Assembly (NCBI RefSeq): GCF_011038785.1
Contig: NZ_JAAKDT010000027.1
Location: forward strand, 1-44,565
Direction of reading: 5' to 3'
DNA: 44,565 nucleotides
DNA from: Parabacteroides sp. ZJ-118
GTDB lineage: Bacteria > Bacteroidota > Bacteroidia > Bacteroidales > Tannerellaceae
The position numbers were made by a program, and so were the translations under genes. Every line of letters starts with the position of its first letter. Within the stretch, counting starts at the first letter, position 1. Under the pieces are notes generated by a model, which saw nothing but the letters and a program-made list of their open reading frames with translations, was not told the DNA's origin and did no database searches. Below, one piece after another: positions 16,918 through 27,370 of this stretch.

Positions 16918-17502
16918 TTATGCTTTACGCAGTTTGTTTACTATTGCTACCAAATAACCCAAGGCGATAAACGCTCCCGGAGCCAATACGAAGATCAGCG
17001 AACCGTATTCCTCGGGTACCAAGGTTACGTTGAATAACTTACCTGTTCCCAAGAACTCGCGGCAAGCGCCTAGCAGCGTAAGAGCCATCGTGAAACCCAG
17101 TCCCATTCCGATGCCATCAAGAGCCGACGGGATGATTCCGTTCTTCGCGCCGAAAGCCTCGGCGCGTCCGAGAACGATACAGTTTACCACGATCAACGGG
17201 ATAAATAATCCCAAGCTAGCGTATAAAGCCGGGACGAACGCTTCCATGCACATCTGCACTACGGTTACGAACGTCGCGATCACAACGATATATCCCGGGA
17301 TACGCACCAAGTCGGGGATTACGTTTTTCAAGGCGGAGATCACGATATTCGAGCAAATCAACACGAACATCGTAGCCAGTCCCATACTCATGCCGTTGAT
17401 GGCTGAAGAGGTCGTTCCCAAGGTCGGACACATACCTAACAGTAATACGAATGTCGGGTTCTCCGTGATGATGCCATTCATCAATATTTTTAGATTACTC
17501 AT
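16918..17502 (-). CDS. rnfE: Rnf complex subunit RnfE
   Basis: Membrane subunit of the Rnf complex, 194 residues and about six helices. Family marks are the N-terminal LKILMNGIITENPTFVLLLG, then MCPTLG, and IPLIVVNCIVLGRAEAF, with cysteines at the positions matching RnfA. It overlaps the end of rnfG by 8 bp and is 12 bp from rnfA, in the order B-C-D-G-E-A seen in Bacteroidetes and Clostridia-type operons. Confidence 0.95.
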   Translation of the reverse strand: MSNLKILMNGIITENPTFVLLLGMCPTLGTTSSAINGMSMGLATMFVLICSNIVISALKNVIPDLVRIPGYIVVIATFVTVVQMCMEAFVPALYASLGLFIPLIVVNCIVLGRAEAFGAKNGIIPSALDGIGMGLGFTMALTLLGACREFLGTGKLFNVTLVPEEYGSLIFVLAPGAFIALGYLVAIVNKLRKA

Positions 17503-18136
17503 TGTTCTGTCCTCCCTTTTTATTTGTTGTGTCGGTTGAAGTGGCGCTCGTTAGTCCGTCTACGCCGGCGAATGCGCTATACGCACGGTTCACGGCATCG
17601 AGGAACGCACGGCTGGAGATTGTAGCTGCCGTGATAGCGTCCACGTCGCCACCCTCTTTGGTTACTTTTAAGCCTCCGTCCGGAATCGTACGTCCCAAGA
17701 TACTTTGCTTGTTCTTGTCCGCACGGAACCATTCTTGCATCTTGGCTCCCAAGCCCGGAGTCTCGGCGTGTTGCAATACGGAATAGTTCAAGATCTTGCC
17801 ATCCATGTCGAAACCTACGATAACCCGTATCTCGCCGCTAAAGCCTTTTTTCGTGTTACTCTCTACGGCTCCGCCAACGACTTGTCCGCCTTTCTTGGCC
17901 GGATAGATCTTGAGGGAATCGCCATCGGAGGTGACGCCCATATAGACATCCTCGGTCGGTTTGTTGTCGAACTCGGGAGCAACGGCTTTAATCGCTTCCT
18001 CCAAGGCAGTCGCTTTGGCTACCGCTATAGGGCCGGCGGTGAACTGGTTCACTCCGGCCAGGATCGCCCCTGCTACCAAGCAAATGCCTGTTAGTGAAAG
18101 GAGCATATTGGGTAATGTTGATTTTAATTTTGCCAT
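17495..18136 (-). CDS. rnfG: Rnf complex subunit RnfG (covalent FMN)
   Basis: A 213-residue subunit with one N-terminal helix (about 10-30) and a periplasmic FMN-binding domain. The flavinylation motif reads DAITAATISSRA, with Thr172 as the probable phosphoester-linked residue; the usual consensus is S(T)GAT, so the Ala in place of Gly is a mild variant. ETPGLGAKM (about 125-133) is also typical. The C-terminal tail is Thr/Lys-rich. It overlaps rnfE by 8 bp and begins 2 bp after rnfD. Confidence 0.94.
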   Translation of the reverse strand: MAKLKSTLPNMLLSLTGICLVAGAILAGVNQFTAGPIAVAKATALEEAIKAVAPEFDNKPTEDVYMGVTSDGDSLKIYPAKKGGQVVGGAVESNTKKGFSGEIRVIVGFDMDGKILNYSVLQHAETPGLGAKMQEWFRADKNKQSILGRTIPDGGLKVTKEGGDVDAITAATISSRAFLDAVNRAYSAFAGVDGLTSATSTDTTNKKGGQNNE

Positions 18137-18138
18137 GC

Positions 18139-19107
18139 TTACTTTCCTCCGAAATGTTTAGGTTTGATATAGCTGTTGATTAGCGGAGTAAATGCGTTCA
18201 TGATCAGGATGGCGAACGACATACCTTCCGGGTAAGACCCGAACAAACGGATCACCGTGGTAAGGATTCCGATTCCCACGCCGTAGACAAGCATTCCGTT
18301 CTTGCTCATCGGCGAGGTTACGTAGTCGGTCGCCATAAAGATGGAGCCTAATAACAAACCTCCGGATAGTAAATGAACGAACGGGCTGGCGTATTGTACC
18401 GGATTCACCAAGTGCATGATGCCCGTGAATACGAATACGGTAGCCAAGATGGATACCGGAATCTGCCAAGTGATGATCTTTTTCCATAGCATGAATAAAA
18501 GACCGAGGATCAAGGCTACGGCACTCACTTCTCCGAGACTACCTCCCATAGCTCCTACAAGCATATTCCCGTAAGACGGAAGCTCGGTCACGCCTTCGTT
18601 CATCAACGACAGTACCGTCGCGCCGGTCTGGGCATCCGTATAAGTCATCGGGAAAACGTTCGAGGCATCTACTACCGGCCAAGTCGTCATCTGCGCCGGG
18701 AAGGAGATCAATAAGAATACACGTCCGACTAGGGCCGGGTTGAAAATATTATTACCTAATCCGCCGAAAGACATCTTGCCGATGCCGATCGCCGCCAATG
18801 CTCCGGTAATAATGATCCAGATCGGAAGGTTGGAAGGTAAGTTGAAGGCCAGCAATACACCCGTCAGGATAGCGGAGCCATCGCAAAGGGTCGGTTCCTT
18901 TTTCATTAAGAATCGCTGGATCAAATACTCGAATATCATACAGGACAGAACCGATACGACCGTAACGATCAACGCTCCCAGACCGAAGAAATAAAGGGAT
19001 ACCAAGAAAGCCGGGATAAGGGCAATCAGTACACCATACATATTTTTGCTTATGCTGTCGCCACCATGGATGTGGGGCGAGGGCGATACGTATAAATTAT
19101 TTTCCAT
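18139..19107 (-). CDS. rnfD: Rnf complex subunit RnfD (covalent FMN)
   Basis: A membrane subunit homologous to NqrB, 322 residues with about nine or ten helices. It begins with a soluble VSPSPHIHGGDSIS stretch, as is normal. The flavin-attachment motif is QTGAT, with Thr164 as the likely linked residue. Conserved GGLGNNIFNPALVGR and FMATDYVTSP strings are present. It sits between rnfC (12 bp) and rnfG (2 bp). Confidence 0.95.
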   Translation of the reverse strand: MENNLYVSPSPHIHGGDSISKNMYGVLIALIPAFLVSLYFFGLGALIVTVVSVLSCMIFEYLIQRFLMKKEPTLCDGSAILTGVLLAFNLPSNLPIWIIITGALAAIGIGKMSFGGLGNNIFNPALVGRVFLLISFPAQMTTWPVVDASNVFPMTYTDAQTGATVLSLMNEGVTELPSYGNMLVGAMGGSLGEVSAVALILGLLFMLWKKIITWQIPVSILATVFVFTGIMHLVNPVQYASPFVHLLSGGLLLGSIFMATDYVTSPMSKNGMLVYGVGIGILTTVIRLFGSYPEGMSFAILIMNAFTPLINSYIKPKHFGGK

Positions 19108-19119
19108 GTTGCTCTTGTT

Positions 19120-20451
19120 TTATGACTTTCTAGACCGGATAATACCCATAACTTTTCCTTTACCCAACCGGATCTGATCCAGCAACGGGCGGTTGGCCGG
19201 ACAGGTGTAACTACAAGACCCGCACTCGATGCAGTCGGTGATATAGTTCTTCTCCGCCAATTCCCAATTCTGGAATTCCGTGGCGCTCATCAATAGGGTA
19301 GGGTTTAATCCCATCGGGCAGACACCTACGCATTTGGCGCAGCGGATACAATCTCGGATCGGCTTGCGGACAGACTCCTCTTTCGTCAGTAATAAAACGC
19401 CGGAGCTTCCTTTGCAAACCGGCACCTCGGCGCTGATCAACGCTTTACCCATCATCGGTCCGCCACCGATAATCTTACCCGTATTCTCGGGCAGGCCCCC
19501 TGCGGCCTCGATCAAGCAGCTGATCGGAGTTCCCATACGAACCAAGAAATTGGAAGGGGTAGCTACCGCCTTACCCGTGATCGTCACCACACGTTCGAAC
19601 AACGGTTTGTTCTTTTGTACCGCCTCGTAAACGGCATAAGCGGTTCCAACGTTCTGTACCACGGCACCCGCTGAGATAGGGAGCGCGCCACTTTTTACCT
19701 GACGCTGCGTAACGGCGTCGATCAATTGCTTCTCGCCTCCTTGTGGATATTGTACCTTAAGCGGCATGATCTCTATACCTTTATAGTTTACCGCTAGCTT
19801 TCGCAGATGGGCGATAGCGTCCGGCTTGTTGTTCTCGATACCGATCACAGCCTTGTTCACGTTGACCGCTTTCATCAGGATCGTGACACCGACTAGGATT
19901 TGCTCGCCCTTCTCCAGCATCAACGAATGGTCAGAAGTAAGATAAGGCTCACACTCCACGGCGTTGATGATTACGATCTCTGCCTTGTTTCCGGGAGGCG
20001 GCATCAATTTTACCTGCGTAGGGAAGGTCGCTCCACCCAGACCGACGATACCGGAAGCGGCGATCTTATCCACGATTTCCTTGGAAGACAGCGAGCATTC
20101 CTTTACTAAGGCCTCGCTGCGGTCGATCGTCTCTTCCCATTCATCACCCTCCACGTCTATATAGATGGCGGGACGTTTGTATCCGCTAGCGTCGAGGGCG
20201 TTATCTATCTTGTTCACTTTGCCGGATACGGAAGAGTGGATGTTCGCTGATACGAAACCACCCGCCTTGGCCAGCAATGTACCCACCTTTACCAGATCTC
20301 CTTTCTTCACCACGGCCTGCGCCGGGGCGCCGATATGCTGGCTAAGGGGGATAATCACCTGTTTAGGCGTAGCGAGAGCCGTAATTTTCTTACCGGCAGA
20401 CAGTTTATTCTCGGGGGGATGTATACCTCCGATTCGAAATGTCCTTAGCAT
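19120..20451 (-). CDS. rnfC: Rnf complex subunit RnfC
   Basis: The peripheral subunit thought to bind NAD(H), FMN and two [4Fe-4S] clusters. It has 443 residues. The N-terminal domain begins RIGGIHPPENK and contains a barrel-sandwich part (GAPAQAVVKKGDLVKVG). A Complex-I 51-kDa-like fold follows with GLGGATFPTQVKL and INAVECEPYLTSD. The C-terminal clusters are CIRCAKCVGVCPMG and CIECGSCSYTCPANRP. It lacks the long Lys/Ala-rich tail of proteobacterial RnfC, which fits the group. Confidence 0.95.
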   Translation of the reverse strand: MLRTFRIGGIHPPENKLSAGKKITALATPKQVIIPLSQHIGAPAQAVVKKGDLVKVGTLLAKAGGFVSANIHSSVSGKVNKIDNALDASGYKRPAIYIDVEGDEWEETIDRSEALVKECSLSSKEIVDKIAASGIVGLGGATFPTQVKLMPPPGNKAEIVIINAVECEPYLTSDHSLMLEKGEQILVGVTILMKAVNVNKAVIGIENNKPDAIAHLRKLAVNYKGIEIMPLKVQYPQGGEKQLIDAVTQRQVKSGALPISAGAVVQNVGTAYAVYEAVQKNKPLFERVVTITGKAVATPSNFLVRMGTPISCLIEAAGGLPENTGKIIGGGPMMGKALISAEVPVCKGSSGVLLLTKEESVRKPIRDCIRCAKCVGVCPMGLNPTLLMSATEFQNWELAEKNYITDCIECGSCSYTCPANRPLLDQIRLGKGKVMGIIRSRKS

Positions 20452-20462
20452 ACTATTAGATT

Positions 20463-21332
20463 TTAATTTAGATTTGTTTTTTCTTCACTTGTAGCTTTCG
20501 GAGCGGGAGCGGCCTCCTTGCGAGGAGGGAAATTTAGCTCATGAATAGCTCCTGTCGGACATACAGCCACGCATTTGCGGCATAAACGACACTTCGTATA
20601 ATCGATATAAGCTACGTTATTTGTTACGGTGATCGCCTCGAACGGACATTCCTTGGCGCATTTGCCACAGCCGATACAAGCGTTGGCACAAGCCTTGCGA
20701 GCGGCGGCTCCCTTGTCCTTACTTACGCAAGATACGTAAACCCGGCGTGATTTAGGTCCTTTCTTTCTCAGCTCGATGATACTCTTCGGGCAAGCCTTCA
20801 CGCAAGCACCACAGGAAGTACATTTTTCCTCGTCCACCTCGGCGATTCTCGTGGCCGGGTTGATGTGGATCGCGTCGAAAGCACAGGCGTTCACGCAGTC
20901 GCCATAACCTAGGCAACCGAACGAACAATTCGTCTCGCCTCCGTAAAGGGTAGAGGCGATGGCGCAACTTTTCGTTCCATCGTAAGAGTTTGTACGTGGG
21001 CGGGCCTGACACGTACCGTTGCAACGAACAACGGCCACCATTGGGTCGGCTGTACCCGCCTCTTTACCCAGTATCGTAGCGACCTTGGCCATAACCGGGC
21101 CACCGCCAACGGGACAGAGCAATCCGTCTAATGAGTCGGCTTTTACGCAAGCGCCCGCGAATCCGGCGCAACCCGGATAACCGCAACCTCCGCAGTTGGC
21201 CCCAGGGAGGACTTCCTGTACTTGCGCGATGCGAGGATCTTCATAGACTTCAAATTTCTTGGAAGCGGCGTAGAGGAAAACCGCTCCGACCGCCCCGATT
21301 GCTCCTAATGAAATAACGGCAATTAAAATCAT
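20463..21332 (-). CDS. rnfB: Rnf complex subunit RnfB
   Basis: The electron-entry subunit that accepts from ferredoxin, 289 residues. One N-terminal helix (about 1-25) precedes the Fe-S domain CGGCGYPGCAGF...CVKADSLDGLLCP (about 47-76). Ferredoxin modules with several CxxCxxCxxxC motifs follow: CSFGCLGYGDC, CTSCGACVKAC, CIGCGKCAKEC and CRLCRKCVAVC. The extra ferredoxin modules suit the long RnfB type of anaerobes. It is the first rnf gene after rseC, 10 bp downstream. Confidence 0.95.
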   Translation of the reverse strand: MILIAVISLGAIGAVGAVFLYAASKKFEVYEDPRIAQVQEVLPGANCGGCGYPGCAGFAGACVKADSLDGLLCPVGGGPVMAKVATILGKEAGTADPMVAVVRCNGTCQARPRTNSYDGTKSCAIASTLYGGETNCSFGCLGYGDCVNACAFDAIHINPATRIAEVDEEKCTSCGACVKACPKSIIELRKKGPKSRRVYVSCVSKDKGAAARKACANACIGCGKCAKECPFEAITVTNNVAYIDYTKCRLCRKCVAVCPTGAIHELNFPPRKEAAPAPKATSEEKTNLN

Positions 21333-21341
21333 GATATATTA

Positions 21342-21758
21342 TCAATTAAGTTTTTTCAAAGTAAATATAAATCGTCTTTTCAGTTTGTCACGCATTAAGT
21401 ATAATATACAGTAATAGGGTAGCAAAAGCGATAAACCGGTTAACCCGCTCGTGGTCTCATCCCATTGTAGATCCGTACCGATCACGACAGCTCCCACGAC
21501 TATCACCAAAGGAATGACAAACGCCAGCAGCACGGCCTGAAGCCCCATGGAGTTTTGTCCGCATACCATCACTTCCTCGTTTACGTGGAACCGCCCCGAC
21601 CGATCGGGTATCTCGATGATCTTATCCTTTCTCTCGGATGCCGAGCACATAGATTGCGCATGGCATCCCGAGCATGCGGATTGTTGGGTAATACGGACGA
21701 AGACGGCGTCACCATCGATCTTCTCTACAAATCCTGTATGATTTATACTTTCGCTCAT
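21342..21758 (-). CDS. rseC: RseC/SoxR-reducing system family protein
   Basis: A 138-residue membrane protein of the RseC/MucC family. The cytoplasmic N-terminal part has a cysteine cluster (ACSGCHAQSMC, about 29-39), and two helices follow (about 75-95 and 105-122). Family members are linked to the Rsx/Rnf complex in reduction of SoxR or to sigma-E regulation. Position as the first gene of the rnf operon in Bacteroidetes supports a role in assembly or electron supply to Rnf. The precise function here is inferred. Confidence 0.88.
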   Translation of the reverse strand: MSESINHTGFVEKIDGDAVFVRITQQSACSGCHAQSMCSASERKDKIIEIPDRSGRFHVNEEVMVCGQNSMGLQAVLLAFVIPLVIVVGAVVIGTDLQWDETTSGLTGLSLLLPYYCILYLMRDKLKRRFIFTLKKLN

Positions 21759-21788
21759 ATTTGTAATCTCGACATTGCAAAATCAGGG

Positions 21789-21796
21789 CAAAAGTA
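21789..21796 (-). promoter_or_regulatory. -7 box for the rseC-rnf-galE operon
   Basis: The minus strand reads TACTTTTG, matching TAnnTTTG, 31 bp upstream of the rseC start. No clear -33 box is seen. Confidence 0.5.
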
Positions 21797-21859
21797 CGTA
21801 TAATTTAGAAACTATGTCACGATTAACAAAGTTTATTATTCGAAATCTTAAAACCTTGC

Positions 21860-23404
21860 TTACCATTTGTAATTGAAACCGAAACTTAGCAGCTCATTAA
21901 GCTGGAAATAGCTCTTGTTATCCCCCGTTTTTTCCACTCCATCGTCGTATCTAAGATGAAAATAGATACGTGTGGAGAAAAAGCGACTGATGGCCAGGGT
22001 CAAGGTGTTCTCGAACTCCCCGATGGTATGATCGCCATAAGTGGTAAAGAAATAAAAACGGGACTGCCAGCTTACGTTTCGGTTGAAATCGAAGGCGAGG
22101 TCTGCTCGGATCGTGGAACCTATTTGGCTTAGCTTATTATTGAACTCACCGGTTTCCTCATTTTTCTTGAAACCGTGACGACTATAATCGATCTCTTGCG
22201 TCGTGTACATATACGTGTAGGAGATCGGCGCCAAGTTGGTGCTGAATTTAATCTTCTTATGCTTGTCGGTAAATCGTTTTTCCAACTCGTATTTCATACC
22301 GAGACCGAGGTTGATAGAGAACGGGGCTAGGAACGCGGCCTGTTTGATCTGTTCATTCTCTTTGTAATTGGTGAAGAATTGGGTTTTGAACTCAGCGTCG
22401 AACGTATAATACCATTTGTTGAACGCTTGGTAACCGACGTTGCTGTGTATACGGAATACGTCGTCACCGATCTTATAGTTCCTTAAGGTATCCTTCGGTG
22501 CCGTGTATACGCTGGCTTTGAATTCCAGCTCGTTCGTTACTTGTACCTTGTCTTTCTTATAGTCGTATTTTAAATGGTTCTTGGTGAACAGGTTCAAGTT
22601 GCTACTTCCACCCTTGTACCAGTTCTCCGAAACGTAATTCTGGGAGAATTGGATGGCGCTCTCGAAGGCCGATACCCAGTATTTCCGCTCCGGGATAAAG
22701 CGGGCGGGAGCGTCTACATCCTCAAAATTGGCATCAGCCTCCACCTTGATCGGCAAGTCCTCATAAATATTCTTCTTGATGAATTTAGGTTTGATCACCT
22801 CATTGGGCAGATCCCTCTCGGAGTAGCGGAAATAAGTCGGGTAATTGTTCTGCACATATTTGTAAGCCATCTCCTCGAACTGTTTGTTTCGCTTCAGATC
22901 TTTGAAAATGGAATCAGTCTGGTATAAGTTATCATAGGGGGTCTTCTCCTTCAATGAATCGAAGTTGTAGAATATCAAGTTCTCGGGTAGGTAATCTCCC
23001 CGGAAAACGATCGGCATGAACAAAGGGTTTACGATCACGGTATCTCGGAAGGTCATCGTATTGTCAAAAACCGTGGAGGCGTCTCGTACCAGACGGGCCC
23101 AATACATTGCCTCGTCCGAGATCTCCAGTTCGTCTTTTTTCAAAAAACGCAGTAAATTCGTACTGGGGGGCAAGGGTGCCGAGTAAGTCTTGTTTTGCTT
23201 CTCGAATTGCTTACGAATGTCTACAATATTGTCTAATTCCTCTTCGTCAAGATTGATCGCAGGAATCGTATCATCCAATGCGACCTGCTGTGCGGGACGT
23301 TGAATTATCGTTCTGGTAACTAGTTGGTTCTCTTGACCGTATGCAGAACCGACAATTAGTGAAAGTAATAATAGCGCATACACACCATGCCTCTTCATCA
23401 TCAT
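21860..23404 (-). CDS. DUF3078 outer-membrane protein
   Basis: A 514-residue exported protein. The signal peptide is at 1-23 (VYALLLLSLIVGSAYG). A charged, mostly helical N-terminal half is followed by a beta-strand-rich part from about residue 230 with alternating aromatic strands (KYWVSAFESAIQFSQNYVSENWYKGG). It ends in aromatic Trp (FGFNYKW), as expected of outer-membrane barrels. The WYKGG segment marks the DUF3078 family of Bacteroidetes. Function unknown. Divergent from pyrG with separate promoters. Confidence 0.82.
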   Translation of the reverse strand: MMMKRHGVYALLLLSLIVGSAYGQENQLVTRTIIQRPAQQVALDDTIPAINLDEEELDNIVDIRKQFEKQNKTYSAPLPPSTNLLRFLKKDELEISDEAMYWARLVRDASTVFDNTMTFRDTVIVNPLFMPIVFRGDYLPENLIFYNFDSLKEKTPYDNLYQTDSIFKDLKRNKQFEEMAYKYVQNNYPTYFRYSERDLPNEVIKPKFIKKNIYEDLPIKVEADANFEDVDAPARFIPERKYWVSAFESAIQFSQNYVSENWYKGGSSNLNLFTKNHLKYDYKKDKVQVTNELEFKASVYTAPKDTLRNYKIGDDVFRIHSNVGYQAFNKWYYTFDAEFKTQFFTNYKENEQIKQAAFLAPFSINLGLGMKYELEKRFTDKHKKIKFSTNLAPISYTYMYTTQEIDYSRHGFKKNEETGEFNNKLSQIGSTIRADLAFDFNRNVSWQSRFYFFTTYGDHTIGEFENTLTLAISRFFSTRIYFHLRYDDGVEKTGDNKSYFQLNELLSFGFNYKW

Positions 23405-23439
23405 AATACCTTATTTACATCTATTGGTTGTAGTGGTCG

Positions 23440-23447
23440 CAAAATTA
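23440..23447 (-). promoter_or_regulatory. -7 box for DUF3078 gene
   Basis: The minus strand reads TAATTTTG, a full TAnnTTTG match, 36 bp from the start. Confidence 0.5.
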
Positions 23448-23575
23448 GCTAAAAAGAATAATATACGACATACAATTCGATATTTATCTGGGTAAAAGTT
23501 ACGATCACCGAGGTAAAGAAACGAAGACCGGAGGTGTCTCTCGCGAGACTTTCCGCAAGAAATAAAAACATGAAA

Positions 23576-23608
23576 TTTGGCACGTCTCGATGAAAATCGC
23601 TAACTTTG
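23576..23608 (+). promoter_or_regulatory. Promoter for pyrG-yidC
   Basis: TTTG at 23576-23579 and TAACTTTG at 23601-23608 are separated by 21 bp, a full Bacteroidetes promoter, 53 bp before the GTG start. Confidence 0.7.
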
Positions 23609-23648
23609 CGATTTCGAAATGCAGGTGTGCAATTAAAAAGATAACTAA

Positions 23649-25268
<1,620 letters not shown>

Positions 25269-25278
25269 TTGGTGATAA

Positions 25279-27180
25279 ATGGATAAAAATACATTAATAG
25301 GTTTTCTGCTGATCGGTGTCGTGTTGTTTACGTTTAGCTGGTTCAACCGGCCAACGCCTGAGCAGTTGGAGGCGCAACGTCGTTACCAAGATTCAATCGC
25401 GAAGATTGAGTATGCCCGGCAATTGGAATTGCAGAAACAAAAGAACAGGAATGCTTTAGTAGAGGATTCGTTGGAGAACCTGCCGGACTCGGTGCGGGTG
25501 CGGCGTTTGCAGCAGAGCTTCGGTGTATTCGGCGACGCTATGGTGGGCACGGAAGATTACACGACCCTGCAAAATGACGTGGTTGAGCTTCGTATCAGCA
25601 ATAAGGGCGGGCGTATTTGTTACGCACGCCTGAAGGAGTATGATGCCTATAATGACGAGCCTCTCGTTTTGTTTGATGAGAAAGCGTCTAATTTTAATTT
25701 CACGTTGGTCACGGCTACGAACCGCGTCGTGAATACGAGCGATTTGTATTTTACCCCGGTTAAAGGTAATGATCCGAATTCCGTGATCATGCGCTTGAAC
25801 ATCGGCGAGGGTAGTCATCTGGATTTTACCTATACCCTGAGACCGGATGATTATATGGTGCAATACCAGATTCTGGGTACGGGACTGAACGGAGTCTTGG
25901 CCCCGAGCACGAATACCTTGGACTTATTGTGGGAGCAGGATATCCGCCAACAGGAAAAAGGGCGTAAGTTTGAGGATCGTTACGTGACCTTGAGCTACAA
26001 GTTCTTGGCGGACGACGTGGAGCACTTGAGCGAGTCGAAGAGTGACAGCAAGCAGATCCCGAACCGCTTGAAATGGATCGGCTATAAGGATATGTTCTTC
26101 TCTACCGTATTGATCTCGCGAGAGGGCTTTGAGGCGACTGCCTTAGACTCGAAAGCGATTCCGGAGGGGAATATATTGAAACAATTCAAGACGACCACTT
26201 CCGTACCTTTCGACTTGCAGGGCAAGGAGGCAACGAACCTCTCCTTTTATTTCGGGCCGAATAAGTTCGCCTTGTTGAAGTCCTTCGATAAAGGAGTCGT
26301 TGCCGAGCAGCGACTGGATCTGGAGAAGTTGGTTCCGCTGGGTTGGGGTATCTTCCGTTGGGTGAACCAATATTTCGTGATCCCTTTGTTCGACTTCTTG
26401 GGTAAGTTTATCCATAATTACGGTATCTTGATCCTTTTGATGACTATCATCGTGAAGACCATCCTTTTCCCGTTGACATATAAGTCTTATATCTCGTCCG
26501 CTAAGATGCGTGTATTACGTCCGCAAGTAGAGGAGATCAACGCTAAGTATCCCGGACAGGATAAGGCTATGGAACGGCAGAAAGCGACGATGGAGCTATA
26601 TAGCCGTGCGGGGGCGAGCCCGATGAGCGGTTGCTTGCCGATGTTGCTGCAGATGCCGATCTTGATCGCTTTATTCATGTTCTTCCCGTCGGCGATCGAG
26701 TTACGTCACCAAAGTTTCCTTTGGGCGCACGACTTGTCTACTTACGACGCTATCTTTAGTTGGGATCAATACATTCCGATCATCACTCCGTATTTCGGGA
26801 ATCACATCAGCTTGTTCTGTTTATTGATGACGATCACGAATATTTTTTATACCAAGTATAATATGGAGATGACGAATACCGGGCAGCAGCAGATGCCGGG
26901 CATGAAGGCCATGATGTACATGATGCCGTTGATGTTCTTGGTATTCTTCAACCAGTATGCTTCCGGTTTGACGTATTACTATTTCATCTCCACGTTGATC
27001 ACGATCGTGCAGACTTTGTTTTTCCGCTATACCATCGATGAGGAAAAATTGTTGGCTAAGTTGGAGGCGAACAAACGTAAGCCGATGAAGAAATCCGGTT
27101 TCATGAAACGTCTGGAGGAGGCTCAACGCGCACAGCAGGAGGCATTGCGTAAACAACAAGAGGCGAGGAAAAAGCGATAG
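25279..27180 (+). CDS. yidC: Membrane protein insertase YidC
   Basis: It inserts and folds inner-membrane proteins with or without SecYEG. The protein has 633 residues. One N-terminal helix (TLIGFLLIGVVLFTFSWF) is followed by a large periplasmic P1 domain (about 60-355) and the five-helix Oxa1 core (about 360-595). The core includes the Arg of the hydrophilic groove region (FPLTYKSYISSAKMRVLRPQ) and the MSGCLPMLLQMPILIALF helix. The tail is basic and rich in Lys, Arg and Gln, suited to ribosome contact. It shares a transcript with pyrG and is closed by a strong terminator. Confidence 0.96.
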   Translation: MDKNTLIGFLLIGVVLFTFSWFNRPTPEQLEAQRRYQDSIAKIEYARQLELQKQKNRNALVEDSLENLPDSVRVRRLQQSFGVFGDAMVGTEDYTTLQNDVVELRISNKGGRICYARLKEYDAYNDEPLVLFDEKASNFNFTLVTATNRVVNTSDLYFTPVKGNDPNSVIMRLNIGEGSHLDFTYTLRPDDYMVQYQILGTGLNGVLAPSTNTLDLLWEQDIRQQEKGRKFEDRYVTLSYKFLADDVEHLSESKSDSKQIPNRLKWIGYKDMFFSTVLISREGFEATALDSKAIPEGNILKQFKTTTSVPFDLQGKEATNLSFYFGPNKFALLKSFDKGVVAEQRLDLEKLVPLGWGIFRWVNQYFVIPLFDFLGKFIHNYGILILLMTIIVKTILFPLTYKSYISSAKMRVLRPQVEEINAKYPGQDKAMERQKATMELYSRAGASPMSGCLPMLLQMPILIALFMFFPSAIELRHQSFLWAHDLSTYDAIFSWDQYIPIITPYFGNHISLFCLLMTITNIFYTKYNMEMTNTGQQQMPGMKAMMYMMPLMFLVFFNQYASGLTYYYFISTLITIVQTLFFRYTIDEEKLLAKLEANKRKPMKKSGFMKRLEEAQRAQQEALRKQQEARKKR

Positions 27181-27212
27181 GATAATAATAGTAATTGTTA
27201 TCCTTGAAAAAG

Positions 27213-27254
27213 GTCTCTTTATCTGCTTATTGGCAGATGAAGGGACTTTTTTTT
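27213..27254 (+). terminator. Terminator after pyrG-yidC
   Basis: GTCTCTTTATCTGC (27213-27226) pairs with GCAGATGAAGGGAC (27233-27246), 14 bp with two wobbles and a 6-nt loop, followed by eight T. Confidence 0.88.
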
Positions 27255-27370
27255 GTGTTTATTCAAAACTTTTTGTCCGTTAGCATTGTTCTGTACTCAA
27301 AAGATTGATGAGGAAATCGATTTTTTCTATATTGAGAAAATAGGAAGGTTATAAATAAGAGATTTTGTCA

